From JAHTBL01 sp038532735 (GTDB lineage Bacteria > Pseudomonadota > Alphaproteobacteria > Rhodobacterales > Rhodobacteraceae), in contig JBCBAC010000005.1 in the NCBI GenBank assembly GCA_038532735.1, forward strand, positions 1-64,000: a stretch of 64,000 nt of DNA, given 5' to 3'. A program made the translations under genes and the position numbers. Shown in pieces: positions 24,956 through 34,261 of this stretch. Under the pieces are notes generated by a model. The model saw only the letters and a program-made list of their open reading frames with translations, ran no database searches and was not told the origin of the DNA. Within the stretch, counting starts at the first letter, position 1. Each line of letters begins with the position of its first letter.

Positions 24956-27727
24956 ATGCCCATTCAAGTCGGAACCGACACTGCCCAGACGCGCAAGACA
25001 TTGACTGTCGGCGCGCAATCCGTTGCGTATTACTCAATTCCAGCCGCACAAAAGGCTGGCTTGGGCGATTTCTCGGCTCTGCCGGCAGTTCTGAAAGTTG
25101 TTCTGGAGAACATGCTGCGATTTGAAGATGATGGCCGCACCGTGTCAGTCGATGATATCAAGGCGTTTGCCGAATGGGGCAGCAAAGGCGGTAAAAACCC
25201 GCGCGAGATTGCTTACCGGCCGGCCCGCGTGCTGATGCAGGATTTCACGGGTGTGCCTGCGGTCGTGGATCTCGCGGCAATGCGCGACGGCATTGTCAGC
25301 CTTGGCGGGGACGCCACGAAGATCAACCCGCTCAACCCGGTTGATCTGGTCATCGACCATTCGGTGATGATTGACGAATTCGGCAACCCACGCGCGTTTC
25401 AGATGAATGTGGACCGCGAATATGAGCGCAATATGGAACGCTATACCTTCCTCAAATGGGGTCAGAAAGCGTTCAACAACTTCCGGGTTGTCCCCCCCGG
25501 AACCGGCATCTGCCATCAGGTGAACCTTGAATACCTCGCGCAGACAGTCTGGACGGATGAGGATCAAAACGGCGAGGAGGTCGCCTATCCCGACACGCTG
25601 GTGGGCACCGACAGTCACACCACCATGGTCAACGGCATGGCGGTTCTCGGCTGGGGTGTCGGCGGGATCGAGGCGGAGGCCGCGATGCTCGGCCAGCCCA
25701 TTTCTATGCTGATCCCCGAAGTCGTGGGCTTTGAGCTGACTGGCGCAATGATGGAAGGCACAACCGGCACCGATCTGGTGCTCAAAGTGGTAGAAATGCT
25801 GCGCGAGAAAGGCGTCGTCGGCAAATTTGTGGAGTTTTATGGCGCGGGGCTCGATACCCTTCCGCTCGCCGACCGGGCCACGATTGCCAACATGGCGCCA
25901 GAATACGGCGCGACCTGTGGCTTCTTCCCGATCGACACCGAGACCCTGCGCTACATGCGTAACACCGGCCGCGATGAAGACCGCATCGCTTTGGTCGAGG
26001 CCTATGCCAAGGAAAACGGGTTCTGGCGGGGTGCGGACTACGCACCGATCTACACCGACACGCTCAGCCTTGATATGAGCACGATTGTCCCTGCCATCTC
26101 GGGCCCCAAACGCCCGCAAGACTATATCGCGCTTGACCAGGCGTCCTCCGCCTTTGGAGCCTACATCAAGGGTGAGCGGGCCGAGAAATCCGTGGACCCG
26201 ACCGAGAAAGGCGAGTGGACCGGCGAAGGCGGCCAGCCCGCGCCGAGCGATATCCCCGGCAATATCGGTTATCACAACTCACACCCCGTCGAGGGGGAGG
26301 ATTACGAGCTACACGATGGCTCTATCGTCATCGCTTCCATCACGTCCTGTACCAACACATCGAATCCGTATGTGATGATCGGCGCAGGCCTCGTGGCGCG
26401 AAAGGCGCGCGAATTGGGGCTGAACCGAAAGCCTTGGGTCAAGACCTCTCTCGCGCCCGGATCGAAAGTCGTCTCCGAATATCTTGAAGCTGCGGGGCTT
26501 CAGGACGATCTAGACGCGATTGGCTTCAATCTTGTGGGCTATGGCTGCACGACCTGCATCGGCAATTCCGGCCCGATCCAGCAAGAGCTGTCAGACGCCA
26601 TCAACAAGGGCGACCTGATCGCCACATCCGTCCTTTCCGGCAATCGCAATTTCGAGGGGCGCATCAGCCCCGATGTGCGCGCCAATTACCTTGCCTCCCC
26701 GCCGCTTGTGGTCGCCTATGCGCTGGCAGGCGATATGAATGTCGATATTACCAAGGACCCGCTGGGTCAGGACAAGGACGGTAACGATGTGTTCCTCAAG
26801 GATATCTGGCCCTCCAATCAGGAGATTGCGGAGCTTGTCGAAAAGACCGTCACCCGTGATGCGTTTCAGTCGAAATACGCCGACGTGTTCAAGGGTGATG
26901 AGAAATGGCGCGCGGTCGAGACGACCGACAGCCTGACTTATGATTGGCCCCCTGCCTCCACCTACGTGCAAAACCCGCCCTATTTTCAGGGAATGGGTGC
27001 TGAGCCCGGTAAGATTTCAAATATCGAAGGCGCAAAGGTGATGGCCGTTCTGGGGGACATGATTACGACGGATCATATCTCCCCCGCCGGGTCGTTCAAA
27101 GAAAGCACTCCCGCCGGGCAATACCTGATCGAACGGCAGGTACCCGTGCGCGAATTCAATTCCTACGGCTCCCGCCGCGGCAATCATGAGATCATGATGC
27201 GCGGCACATTCGCCAATATCCGCATCAAAAACGAGATGCTGGACGGTGTCGAAGGCGGTTACACCAAAGGGCCAGATGGCGAACAAACCTCCATCTTTGA
27301 GGCCGCGATGGCCTATCAGGCGCAGGGCACACCGCTGGTCGTCTTCGGTGGTGAGCAATACGGCGCTGGCTCGTCCCGTGACTGGGCCGCGAAAGGCACA
27401 GCCTTGCTGGGCGTAAAGGCCGTCATCGCGGAGAGCTTTGAGCGTATCCATCGCTCCAACCTTGTGGGTATGGGGGTCATTCCGTTTGAATTTACGAATA
27501 GCGACACGCGCAAAACGCTGGGCCTGACCGGCGACGAGACCGTGTCGATCACCGGGCTTGATACGATCAAACCTCTGGCAGAGGTACCATGTAAAATCGA
27601 GATGGCGGATGGGTCTGTGAAAGAGATCACGCTCAAATGCCGGATCGATACCGAGGTGGAGATCGAATATATCGAGAATGGTGGCGTGCTGCATTACGTG
27701 CTGCGCAATCTGGCACAAGCGGCCTGA
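24956..27727 (+). CDS. acnA: Aconitate hydratase A
   Basis: Interconverts citrate and isocitrate in the TCA cycle. 923 residues, the iron regulatory protein/AcnA type. The [4Fe-4S] ligands are in SITSCTNTSNP (first Cys) and YGCTTCIGNSGP (two Cys). Other landmarks are LVGTDSHTTMVNGM, GVGGIEAEAAMLGQP, GDMITTDHISPAGSFK and GGEQYGAGSSRDWAAKGT in the swivel domain. An AGGAGG-like site (GGGAGGCC) precedes the ATG. It is a single gene with a strong terminator and a palindrome in its promoter region. Confidence 0.98.
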   Translation: MPIQVGTDTAQTRKTLTVGAQSVAYYSIPAAQKAGLGDFSALPAVLKVVLENMLRFEDDGRTVSVDDIKAFAEWGSKGGKNPREIAYRPARVLMQDFTGVPAVVDLAAMRDGIVSLGGDATKINPLNPVDLVIDHSVMIDEFGNPRAFQMNVDREYERNMERYTFLKWGQKAFNNFRVVPPGTGICHQVNLEYLAQTVWTDEDQNGEEVAYPDTLVGTDSHTTMVNGMAVLGWGVGGIEAEAAMLGQPISMLIPEVVGFELTGAMMEGTTGTDLVLKVVEMLREKGVVGKFVEFYGAGLDTLPLADRATIANMAPEYGATCGFFPIDTETLRYMRNTGRDEDRIALVEAYAKENGFWRGADYAPIYTDTLSLDMSTIVPAISGPKRPQDYIALDQASSAFGAYIKGERAEKSVDPTEKGEWTGEGGQPAPSDIPGNIGYHNSHPVEGEDYELHDGSIVIASITSCTNTSNPYVMIGAGLVARKARELGLNRKPWVKTSLAPGSKVVSEYLEAAGLQDDLDAIGFNLVGYGCTTCIGNSGPIQQELSDAINKGDLIATSVLSGNRNFEGRISPDVRANYLASPPLVVAYALAGDMNVDITKDPLGQDKDGNDVFLKDIWPSNQEIAELVEKTVTRDAFQSKYADVFKGDEKWRAVETTDSLTYDWPPASTYVQNPPYFQGMGAEPGKISNIEGAKVMAVLGDMITTDHISPAGSFKESTPAGQYLIERQVPVREFNSYGSRRGNHEIMMRGTFANIRIKNEMLDGVEGGYTKGPDGEQTSIFEAAMAYQAQGTPLVVFGGEQYGAGSSRDWAAKGTALLGVKAVIAESFERIHRSNLVGMGVIPFEFTNSDTRKTLGLTGDETVSITGLDTIKPLAEVPCKIEMADGSVKEITLKCRIDTEVEIEYIENGGVLHYVLRNLAQAA

Positions 27728-27747
27728 CGCCAGGTCCTTGAAAATGC

Positions 27748-27778
27748 AAACGCCCCGCCATGTGGCGGGGCGTTTTGC
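27748..27778 (+). terminator. Rho-independent terminator after acnA
   Basis: A 13-pair stem (AAACGCCCCGCCA / TGGCGGGGCGTTT) with a two-base loop and a T-rich tail, 20 bases after the acnA stop. Confidence 0.93.
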
Positions 27779-27781
27779 TTT

Positions 27782-27803
27782 GAGTATTTGGACACAAAAG
27801 AAG
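27782..27803 (+). repeat. Interspersed intergenic repeat, copy 1
   Basis: GAGTATTTGGACACAAAAGAAG. It shares the GTATTT-N4-ACAAAAGAAG core with other intergenic copies in this window and lies directly after the acnA terminator. Confidence 0.5.
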
Positions 27804-27874
27804 CCAAAAATTTGATTAAAATTGCGCGCGCCCTTGCCCCTTCATCTTGGCAGAAAAACTCAAATTTCCAGCCA

Positions 27875-28414
27875 TCAGCGGGACGCGGCGGCGTCCAAAG
27901 CAGGGCGGATCCGGCGTTCCATCACGTCTTCGGTCAAGGGTCCAGCGAAGCGCAGCATCACCGTGCCGTCACCAGCCAGCACATACGTCTCGGGCACACC
28001 ATAAAGACCCCAATCCAGCGCAGTCCGGCCCGTGAAATCCGCACCAAGCCCTGCATAGGGATCGCCAAGCTCCTCCAAGAATGCCAAGGCTTTCTCGGGG
28101 TCATCCTTGTAATTGATGCCGTAAATCGGCAGGCCCTCTTTAGCAAGCTCGGTCAGCAAGGGATGCTCGGCCCGACAAGGCGCGCACCAGCTTGCCCAAT
28201 AGTTCACGAGCTTCACTTCGCCATCACGCAACGTTTCGTTGGTGAAAGGCTGCTCCGGGCCGAGTTGGGTCAGCTCAACCGCAGGCGCAGGCTGGCCCTC
28301 GCGCGCTGAATGTAACGCGTTCGGGTCTTCACGCTGCATCCCGATGTAGAACAGCGCCGCCAGCCCGAAGAAAATCGCAGGCGGCGCGACCATGAGAAGG
28401 TTGATCTTAGGCAT
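27875..28414 (-). CDS. ccmG: Cytochrome c biogenesis thiol:disulfide protein CcmG/DsbE
   Basis: Membrane-anchored periplasmic thioredoxin that reduces the apocytochrome c CxxCH cysteines for heme attachment. The N-terminal anchor is LLMVAPPAIFFGLAALFYIG; the active site is WASWCAPCR (CAPC), and YGVPETYVL carries the cis-Pro. I chose the ATG at 28414 (MPKINLL, 179 residues), which overlaps the ccmD stop by eight bases; a start 8 codons earlier is also open. It is the last gene of the ccmABCDG unit. Confidence 0.95.
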   Translation of the reverse strand: MPKINLLMVAPPAIFFGLAALFYIGMQREDPNALHSAREGQPAPAVELTQLGPEQPFTNETLRDGEVKLVNYWASWCAPCRAEHPLLTELAKEGLPIYGINYKDDPEKALAFLEELGDPYAGLGADFTGRTALDWGLYGVPETYVLAGDGTVMLRFAGPLTEDVMERRIRPALDAAASR

Positions 28415-28559
28415 CCTTGCGCCGCCCTTCCAATGCATGCAGCTCTTGCCGCACCTTGCGCCCTCGGCGCCAACTGGCCCAGATCAGCAGCGCAATAATG
28501 ACACCGGTCGCGCCATACGCCGACAAGACCGGCACGGCATATGTTCCCAGATCGGGCAT
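28407..28559 (-). CDS. ccmD: Heme exporter protein CcmD
   Basis: 50 residues: MPDLGTYAVPVLSAYGATGV followed by a single helix (IIALLIWASWRR) and a basic helical tail (GRKVRQELHALEGRRKDA). Size, topology and position between ccmC and ccmG identify CcmD, which stabilises the CcmABC-CcmE complex and helps release holo-CcmE. Its start overlaps the ccmC stop (TGATG) and its end overlaps the ccmG start. Confidence 0.93.
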   Translation of the reverse strand: MPDLGTYAVPVLSAYGATGVIIALLIWASWRRGRKVRQELHALEGRRKDA

Positions 28560-29287
28560 CAAGCCATCCGCTCCCGGGCAATCAGCGCCTTGACCCGGCG
28601 CGCGCGAATTTCAGTGCGTGTGCGCAGCAGCACAAGCGTGACGAACAGCAGCACAAAGCCGATGATGCAGGTCCAGAGCGGGTAGGCAAAAACGTCATGG
28701 ACGTTTTCTTCCTTATCCAGTGACAACGACGCGCCCTGATGCAACCCCTGGTTCCAAAAGAGGATCGCGTAGCGCGACAGCACAGCAAAGACCGAGCCCA
28801 CAATGCACAAGACCGAGGTCAGATCAGCCGCCGTATCGGCGTCGTCAATGGCCTCCCACAGCGCGATATAGCCGAGGTAAAAGAGGCCTAGGATCAGGAA
28901 GGATGTTAGACGCGGATCCCATTCCCACCAAGTTCCCCACATCGGCTGCCCCCAGACAGCACCCGTGATCAAGCCGATTGCGGTCATCGCAAGACCAATC
29001 GGCGCTGCAGCCCGTGCCGCCAAAACCGACACGTGATGGCGACGGATCAGCCAAACGAGCGACGTCACCAACATCATCAGCCAAGCATTGATCGCAATGA
29101 AAGCCGACGGCACGTGAATGTAGATGATCTTCACAGTCGAGCCTTGGCGAAAGTCATCCGGCGTAAAGAAAAAACCCCAGATCAGGCCAACGCCCAGCAC
29201 AAGCGCTGTCAGCGCCGTGAGCCACGGCAGCGACGCACCCGAGAGCGCCATGAAGCGCTTTGGATTGGCATATTCCCAAAAAGACAT
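28559..29287 (-). CDS. ccmC: Heme exporter / heme handling protein CcmC
   Basis: 242-residue inner-membrane protein with six helices that loads heme onto CcmE. The tryptophan-rich periplasmic motif WGTWWEWDPRLTSFLIL is present, as are the flanking His ligands in IIYIHVPSAF and in the NVHDVFAYPLW segment. It belongs to the ccmABCDG unit, 54 bases after ccmB. Confidence 0.97.
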   Translation of the reverse strand: MSFWEYANPKRFMALSGASLPWLTALTALVLGVGLIWGFFFTPDDFRQGSTVKIIYIHVPSAFIAINAWLMMLVTSLVWLIRRHHVSVLAARAAAPIGLAMTAIGLITGAVWGQPMWGTWWEWDPRLTSFLILGLFYLGYIALWEAIDDADTAADLTSVLCIVGSVFAVLSRYAILFWNQGLHQGASLSLDKEENVHDVFAYPLWTCIIGFVLLFVTLVLLRTRTEIRARRVKALIARERMA

Positions 29288-29341
29288 GACGGGTATTTAG
29301 GCTCCGGTAAGGATCGTGGCAATGAACATAGCGGACACAAT

Positions 29342-29998
29342 TCAGCGAAGGTTGACGCGGATTGCCGCAGCAGAGGCAAAGGGCAGAACCGCAAGCGTTC
29401 CCAAGGTGATCGCACCAAGCATGATCAGCGGGGTCGCCGTCGCCAAACCTTCTGCGCCGCGCCGGATTGTCTCGGCCCCGAAGATCAGCGTCGGCACGTA
29501 TAGCGGCAAGACCAACAGAGACAGCAGCAAGCCCCCGCGCTTGATGCCAACAGTGAGCGATGCGCCGAAGGCACCGATAAAGGACAGAGCAGGCGTGCCA
29601 ATCAAAAGCGACGCTATGAGCCAGGGATAGGCGGCTTCTGGCAGGCTCAAGAGCAAGGCCAGAACAGGAGCGGCCAGCGTCAGTGGCAAGCCGGTCGTCA
29701 ACCAGTGAGAGACCGCCTTGATCCCGACAAGGCCTTCCAACGGAATCGGCGCCGTGGCCAACAAATCCAGAGAGCCATCCTCAAAATCCAGCGCAAAAAT
29801 CCGGTCGAGAGACAGCAGACAGGACAAAAGCGCGCCAACCCACAGAATACCCGGCGCGATACGGCCCAGAATGGCGCTGTCAGGCCCCACGCCAAAGGGC
29901 ACGAGAACTGCAATGATTAGAAAGAACGCAAGACCCAGGCCAAAGCCGCCGCCTGTGCGGATCGCAAGGCGCAGGTCGCGGATCAACAGCGCAATCAT
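29342..29998 (-). CDS. ccmB: Heme exporter protein CcmB
   Basis: 218-residue permease with about six transmembrane helices, partner of CcmA. Family signs are VLVPFGVGPDSAILGRIAPGILWVGALLS, FEDGSLDLLATAPIPLEGL and LVLPLYVPTLIFGA. The start overlaps the ccmA stop by four bases, consistent with coupled synthesis of the transporter halves. Confidence 0.96.
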   Translation of the reverse strand: MIALLIRDLRLAIRTGGGFGLGLAFFLIIAVLVPFGVGPDSAILGRIAPGILWVGALLSCLLSLDRIFALDFEDGSLDLLATAPIPLEGLVGIKAVSHWLTTGLPLTLAAPVLALLLSLPEAAYPWLIASLLIGTPALSFIGAFGASLTVGIKRGGLLLSLLVLPLYVPTLIFGAETIRRGAEGLATATPLIMLGAITLGTLAVLPFASAAAIRVNLR

Positions 29999-30609
29999 AG
30001 GAACGCCTCGTCAAAGCCGTCTTGGGCAGGGGCTTTCGCTTTGAAAGGCGCCAGATCAAGTGTCTCGCTCTCAATACCCAGATCAATATGCGTCGCGATC
30101 AACGCACTGCCGCCTGCGGCACAATGGGCCTGCACGGCCGCCGCGAACATCGCAACCGCGGAGGCATCCAGCGACACGGTCGGCTCGTCTAGCACCCAGA
30201 GCGGGCGCCCCGTGACGAGCAAGCGCGCCAGCCCAAGGCGCCGCTTTTGCCCGGCGGACAAATTCTGCGCGGGCCGGTCAACCAAACCCGCCAGATCAAA
30301 GGCATCAAGTGCAACCGAGATATCGCGCGTGCCATAGACCTCCGCCCAGAACGTCAGGTTTTCCCGGACGCTCAGCATTGCTTTCAATCCGTCCGCATGG
30401 GCCGCATACGCCACGGCTTCAGGGTCCAGCGAAATCGACCCAGACAAGGCCGACTGTAACCCGGCGATGGTCCGCAAAAGCGTCGTTTTGCCAATACCGT
30501 TCGGGCCACGCAGAACAAGCACCTGTCCGGTTGATAGTGAAAAGCCAACCCCTTCGAGCACCGGCACCCCGCCGCGGGCCACTTGAAGATCAACAACCTG
30601 TAAATCCAT
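29995..30609 (-). CDS. ccmA: Heme ABC exporter ATP-binding protein CcmA
   Basis: 204 residues. Walker A is GPNGIGKTT (residues 35-43), the signature is NLSAGQKRRLGLARLL and Walker B is LWVLDEPTVSLD. It powers release of heme-loaded CcmE with CcmB, CcmC and CcmD. It is the first gene of the leftward ccm unit. The 153-base gap upstream holds an inverted pair of interspersed repeats rather than an evident promoter. Confidence 0.96.
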   Translation of the reverse strand: MDLQVVDLQVARGGVPVLEGVGFSLSTGQVLVLRGPNGIGKTTLLRTIAGLQSALSGSISLDPEAVAYAAHADGLKAMLSVRENLTFWAEVYGTRDISVALDAFDLAGLVDRPAQNLSAGQKRRLGLARLLVTGRPLWVLDEPTVSLDASAVAMFAAAVQAHCAAGGSALIATHIDLGIESETLDLAPFKAKAPAQDGFDEAFL

Positions 30610-30673
30610 GTGAAATCTCTAGCGGGTCTGCGCGCCAAGGCAAAGCGGTGTCTTGGAGCAGACCGTGGCGATA

Positions 30674-30694
30674 GGTATTTTCGGACAAAAGAAG
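30674..30694 (+). repeat. Interspersed intergenic repeat, copy 2
   Basis: GGTATTTTCGGACAAAAGAAG. It faces copy 3 at 30729-30750 in inverted orientation, so the pair could fold into a long hairpin between the Mth938-like gene and ccmA. Confidence 0.6.
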
Positions 30695-30728
30695 CGTGTC
30701 GCGCGCATTTTAATCAAATCCGCTGCGC

Positions 30729-30750
30729 CTTCTTTTGTCTTCAAATACCT
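30729..30750 (-). repeat. Interspersed intergenic repeat, copy 3 (inverted)
   Basis: On the minus strand AGGTATTTGAAGACAAAAGAAG. Same core as copy 2, opposite orientation, 34 bases apart. Confidence 0.6.
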
Positions 30751-30762
30751 GAGTTCGAACGC

Positions 30763-31116
30763 TCAGACCGGGAGGACCGCCAACGCGATGCGGCGCCCTT
30801 CGGACAAGAGCACGTTGTAGGTACGGCAGGCGGAGGGGGAGCTCATCACCTCCACACCGATGCCCGCATCTTCAAGCGTGTTACGCAGAGCCGCTGGGAT
30901 ATGCGCAATCTCCGCGCCCGTACCGATAAAAAGTACGTCAATTGTGTCCTTGGCCTCACGGATCGGTGCAGTGTCCTCATACCCGCCCCAGCTGACCTGA
31001 CCATTCGGCAAAACCAGCAAAGCACCGTCATAGACCTTCCCGCCGATACGGAAGAAACCGGGGCCGTAGCCTTCGACGGGCTTGGCATTGGGATATGTGA
31101 CCTCATTCAGGCGCAT
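30763..31116 (-). CDS. Mth938-like domain protein (NDUFAF3 homologue)
   Basis: 117 residues of the Mth938/DUF498 fold. Typical stretches are GYGPGFFRIGGKVYDGALLVLP, VLFIGTGAEIAHIP and ACRTYNVLLSEGRRIALAVLPV. The mitochondrial relative NDUFAF3 assists complex I assembly; the bacterial role is not settled. It follows secF by 23 bases on the same strand, a conserved alphaproteobacterial order. Confidence 0.9.
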   Translation of the reverse strand: MRLNEVTYPNAKPVEGYGPGFFRIGGKVYDGALLVLPNGQVSWGGYEDTAPIREAKDTIDVLFIGTGAEIAHIPAALRNTLEDAGIGVEVMSSPSACRTYNVLLSEGRRIALAVLPV

Positions 31117-31139
31117 GAGACAAAGGTAAGCGGGACTGC

Positions 31140-32108
31140 TTAGGGATCAACCGCGCCGAATTGGTTTCCGGCGGTGTTGTCTGGCTTGGACCAGTCGCGC
31201 TTGACGCCAAGAACCAGCAAGATCGCAGAGGCCACGAAGACCGACGAATAGGTGCCGACGATCACGCCCCAGATCATCGCGAAGACAAAACCGCGGATCA
31301 CATCGCCGCCCAACACGAAGAGCGAGATCAGCGCAAGCAAAGTCGTGACAGAGGTCATGACCGTCCGGCTGAGGGTTTCGTTGATCGAGAGGTTCAGCAC
31401 GTCTTTCAGATCACGTTTCTTGTATTTGCGCAGGTTCTCACGCACCCGGTCAAAGACCACCACGGTATCGTTCAAAGAATAGCCGACGATGGTCAGAAGG
31501 GCCGCGATGATCGCCAGATCGAACCTGATTTGCAGCTCGGAAAAAATGCCAATCGTCAGAACGACGTCATGCACCAGCGCCGCGACTGCGCCCACGGCGA
31601 ACTGCCACTCAAAGCGCAGCCATATGTAGACAAGCACCGCTGCGATGGCCAAAACCACTGCGATGATTGCGGTCTGGATCAGCTCGCCCGACACTTTGGG
31701 CCCCACGGATTCCACCGACGGAAAGGTCATCTGCGGGTCGAGCGCCAAAAGCGCTTCTTCGACACGCTGGATTGTCTCGTTCGTTACGGCCTCTTCGCCG
31801 TCTTGCGCCTGAATGCGCACCATGGCGACGTTTTCATCCGGGCCAAAGGACGGATCGAAGACTTCGGTGATCGACACATCGCCCAGCTCCAACGCCTCCA
31901 TTGCGGCGCGATACTCGGCGACGACCACGGGCTGCGGACTTTCCGTGCGGATCGTTGTGCCACCCCGGAAGTCGATGCCGTAGTTCAAGCCTTGGACAAC
32001 AAAGCTGACCAGAGCGAGCACCATCAAAAAGCCCGAGATGCCCAGCGTCAGCTTGGCTTTGGAGAAGAAATCCCAGCTTGTTTCTTTGGGAACCAGACGC
32101 AACCGCAT
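31140..32108 (-). CDS. secF: Protein translocase subunit SecF
   Basis: 322 residues with six transmembrane helices; works with SecD to pull exported proteins using the proton gradient. Landmarks are GIDFRGGTTIRTESPQP after helix 1 and VGYSLNDTVVVFDRVREN (helix 4-5 region), followed by LSINETLSRTVMTS. Three bases separate it from secD. Confidence 0.97.
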   Translation of the reverse strand: MRLRLVPKETSWDFFSKAKLTLGISGFLMVLALVSFVVQGLNYGIDFRGGTTIRTESPQPVVVAEYRAAMEALELGDVSITEVFDPSFGPDENVAMVRIQAQDGEEAVTNETIQRVEEALLALDPQMTFPSVESVGPKVSGELIQTAIIAVVLAIAAVLVYIWLRFEWQFAVGAVAALVHDVVLTIGIFSELQIRFDLAIIAALLTIVGYSLNDTVVVFDRVRENLRKYKKRDLKDVLNLSINETLSRTVMTSVTTLLALISLFVLGGDVIRGFVFAMIWGVIVGTYSSVFVASAILLVLGVKRDWSKPDNTAGNQFGAVDP

Positions 32109-32111
32109 GGC

Positions 32112-33773
32112 CTATACCTCGATCTGTTTGGGGCGGCGGCGCTCAAACCACATAACGATAATCAAGCGCGTCACGAAGATCGCGGTGAATACGGAGGTGA
32201 TGATGCCAAGGCCAAGCGTGATCGCAAACCCGCGCACGGGGCCAGAACCCATGACGAAGAGGATCACTGCAGTGATGAATGTGGTAATGTTGGCGTCGAC
32301 GATGGCTGACAGGGCTTTTTCGTAGCCCAGCTCAATCGCCCGTGCGGGGCCTTTTGCGGTCTTGAGTTCCTCGCGTATCCGCTCGAACACAAGCACGTTG
32401 GCGTCCACGGCCATACCGATAGTCAACACAATGCCCGCAATGCCGGGCAAGGTCAGCGTCGCACCGATGAGCGACAGCAAGCCAAAGATCAGCGCCACGT
32501 TGACGATCAACGCGATGTTGGCGATCAGCCCGAAGAAGCCGTAGCTGAGCCCCATGAAGACCAGCACGGCAGCAAAGGCGACGATACAGGCGATCCGGCC
32601 TGCGTCGATGCTGTCTTGGCCCAGCTCCGGGCCAATGGTGCGTTCTTCAAGAAACTCCAGCGGCGCGGGCAAGGCCCCTGCCCTGAGAAGCACAGCAAGC
32701 GAGGTGCTTTCCTCAAGGCTGAAGTTCCCAGTGATGATGCCAGATCCGCCCGGGATCGCCTCGTTGATGCGCGGGGCAGAGATCACCTCGTCATCCAGAA
32801 CGATGGCGAACAAGGCACCGACATTCTCAGCTGTGTATTGGCCGAACTTCCGGGCGCCGGTCGGGTTGAACCGGAAGCCCACTGCGGGGGCGCCATTCTG
32901 GTCAAACTCGGGCTGCGCGTCGACGAGCTCCTCGCCCGTGACAACGGCGTTTCGTTCCAAGACATAGAAGATGCCTTCTTCATCAATGGATGGCGCCAAC
33001 TCATTGCCCACACCCGGCACCTCGTTGCTGTCGGAAGTGACGCGGACAACAGGCTGAAACGACAATTGCGCCGTCGTGCCAATAATATCCTTTAACTCCT
33101 GAGCCGACCCAATCCCCGGCACCTGGATCAGGATCCGGTCAGAGCCTTGCCGCTGTATCGTGGGCTCGCGCGTGCCAGCCTCGTCAACACGGCGGCGAAT
33201 AATCTCAAGCGATTGCTGCAACGTCCGCTCGTCCGTCGCGATCCGCTCTTCCTCGGAAAGCGTGATGACAAGCTGATTGCCCTCCGCGCGCACCTCGATA
33301 TCGGTCGCGCCAACGCCCGTCAGCGTCACAATCGGGCGCGCGATTGCCCGCACAACCTCAATCGCGCGTGACATGCCGGACGGCTCTCCAATCGCGACGC
33401 GCAGTTCATCCGGCGCACCCTCTTGCAAACGGATCGCTCCGATCGTGGCGCGTTCAGGCCGCAAGGCATCGCGCACTTCGGGCCACAACCCTTCCATCCG
33501 CTGCGCATAAACAGCGTCGGTCTCGACCTCGGCCAAAAGATGCGCCCCGCCCCGCAGATCAAGGCCCAGATTGACCAGAGAGGACGGCATCCATGTGGGC
33601 CACTGGGCCACCTGCGCCTGAAGCTCCGGGCTGTCAAAGCCCAGCTCCATCTCGGCGACCGCATCATTGTGCTGCTCGACCCGCGTGTAAAAGCCGTTCG
33701 GCAATGCCAAAAGCAGGCCAACGGCTACGAAAAACCAGATCGTGAGGCGTTTCCAGCCTTCGATTTGCAGCAT
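32112..33773 (-). CDS. secD: Protein translocase subunit SecD
   Basis: 553 residues, six helices and a large periplasmic P1 domain (about residues 40-370). Signature elements are LGLDLRGGAHLLAEVETD, ILIQVPGIGSAQELKDIIG and, in the membrane part, GMAVDANVLVFERIREELK, the proton-path region. It belongs to the yajC-secD-secF unit. Confidence 0.97.
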   Translation of the reverse strand: MLQIEGWKRLTIWFFVAVGLLLALPNGFYTRVEQHNDAVAEMELGFDSPELQAQVAQWPTWMPSSLVNLGLDLRGGAHLLAEVETDAVYAQRMEGLWPEVRDALRPERATIGAIRLQEGAPDELRVAIGEPSGMSRAIEVVRAIARPIVTLTGVGATDIEVRAEGNQLVITLSEEERIATDERTLQQSLEIIRRRVDEAGTREPTIQRQGSDRILIQVPGIGSAQELKDIIGTTAQLSFQPVVRVTSDSNEVPGVGNELAPSIDEEGIFYVLERNAVVTGEELVDAQPEFDQNGAPAVGFRFNPTGARKFGQYTAENVGALFAIVLDDEVISAPRINEAIPGGSGIITGNFSLEESTSLAVLLRAGALPAPLEFLEERTIGPELGQDSIDAGRIACIVAFAAVLVFMGLSYGFFGLIANIALIVNVALIFGLLSLIGATLTLPGIAGIVLTIGMAVDANVLVFERIREELKTAKGPARAIELGYEKALSAIVDANITTFITAVILFVMGSGPVRGFAITLGLGIITSVFTAIFVTRLIIVMWFERRRPKQIEV

Positions 33774-33805
33774 GACCGGCCCCCTCAGGCGGTTAATTCA
33801 GGAAA

Positions 33806-34093
33806 TCAGGATTTCGCAGGCTCAGTCTTGGACAGGACTTGTGCCACGGTGGATTGCACCACACGCACCTTCACGCCATCGGCCAGTTCGACCTCAAGCT
33901 CGTTGTCTTCCTTGACCTTTACCACTTTGCCGATCAGCCCGCCTTGTGTGACGATCTGATCCCCACGACGCAGAGCCGAGACCATGGCCTGATGCTCTTT
34001 AACCTTTTTCTGCTGCGGACGGATCAGCAGGAAATACATGATCGCAAAAATCAGGATCAGGGGGATAAATTGGGCGAATGCGTTGCCTTCCAT
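33806..34093 (-). CDS. yajC: Preprotein translocase accessory subunit YajC
   Basis: 95 residues: one N-terminal helix (FIPLILIFAIMYFLLIRPQQKK), then a small soluble domain with GDQIVTQGGLIGKVVKVKED, both typical. It binds SecDF. First gene of the leftward unit, divergent from serS with a 168-base gap between them. Confidence 0.96.
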   Translation of the reverse strand: MEGNAFAQFIPLILIFAIMYFLLIRPQQKKVKEHQAMVSALRRGDQIVTQGGLIGKVVKVKEDNELEVELADGVKVRVVQSTVAQVLSKTEPAKS

Positions 34094-34261
34094 CAGGACC
34101 TCTTTTTCGTGTTGTCGGGCCGCGCCCGTGAAAGTCGACGCACCCTAGCGGCGGGCCTTGCGACTTGCAATGGACCCTCGCGCGTTATTTCGCGGTTCAA
34201 AACCCCGCGGCACTAGGGCATATGGGGGCCAGACAGGTGACATCAACCAAGGACAAGTCCC

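Noticed and set aside
25145..26275. A 376-residue open frame antisense to acnA
   Set aside because: Shadow of acnA; lacks its own ribosome site and any recognisable motif.
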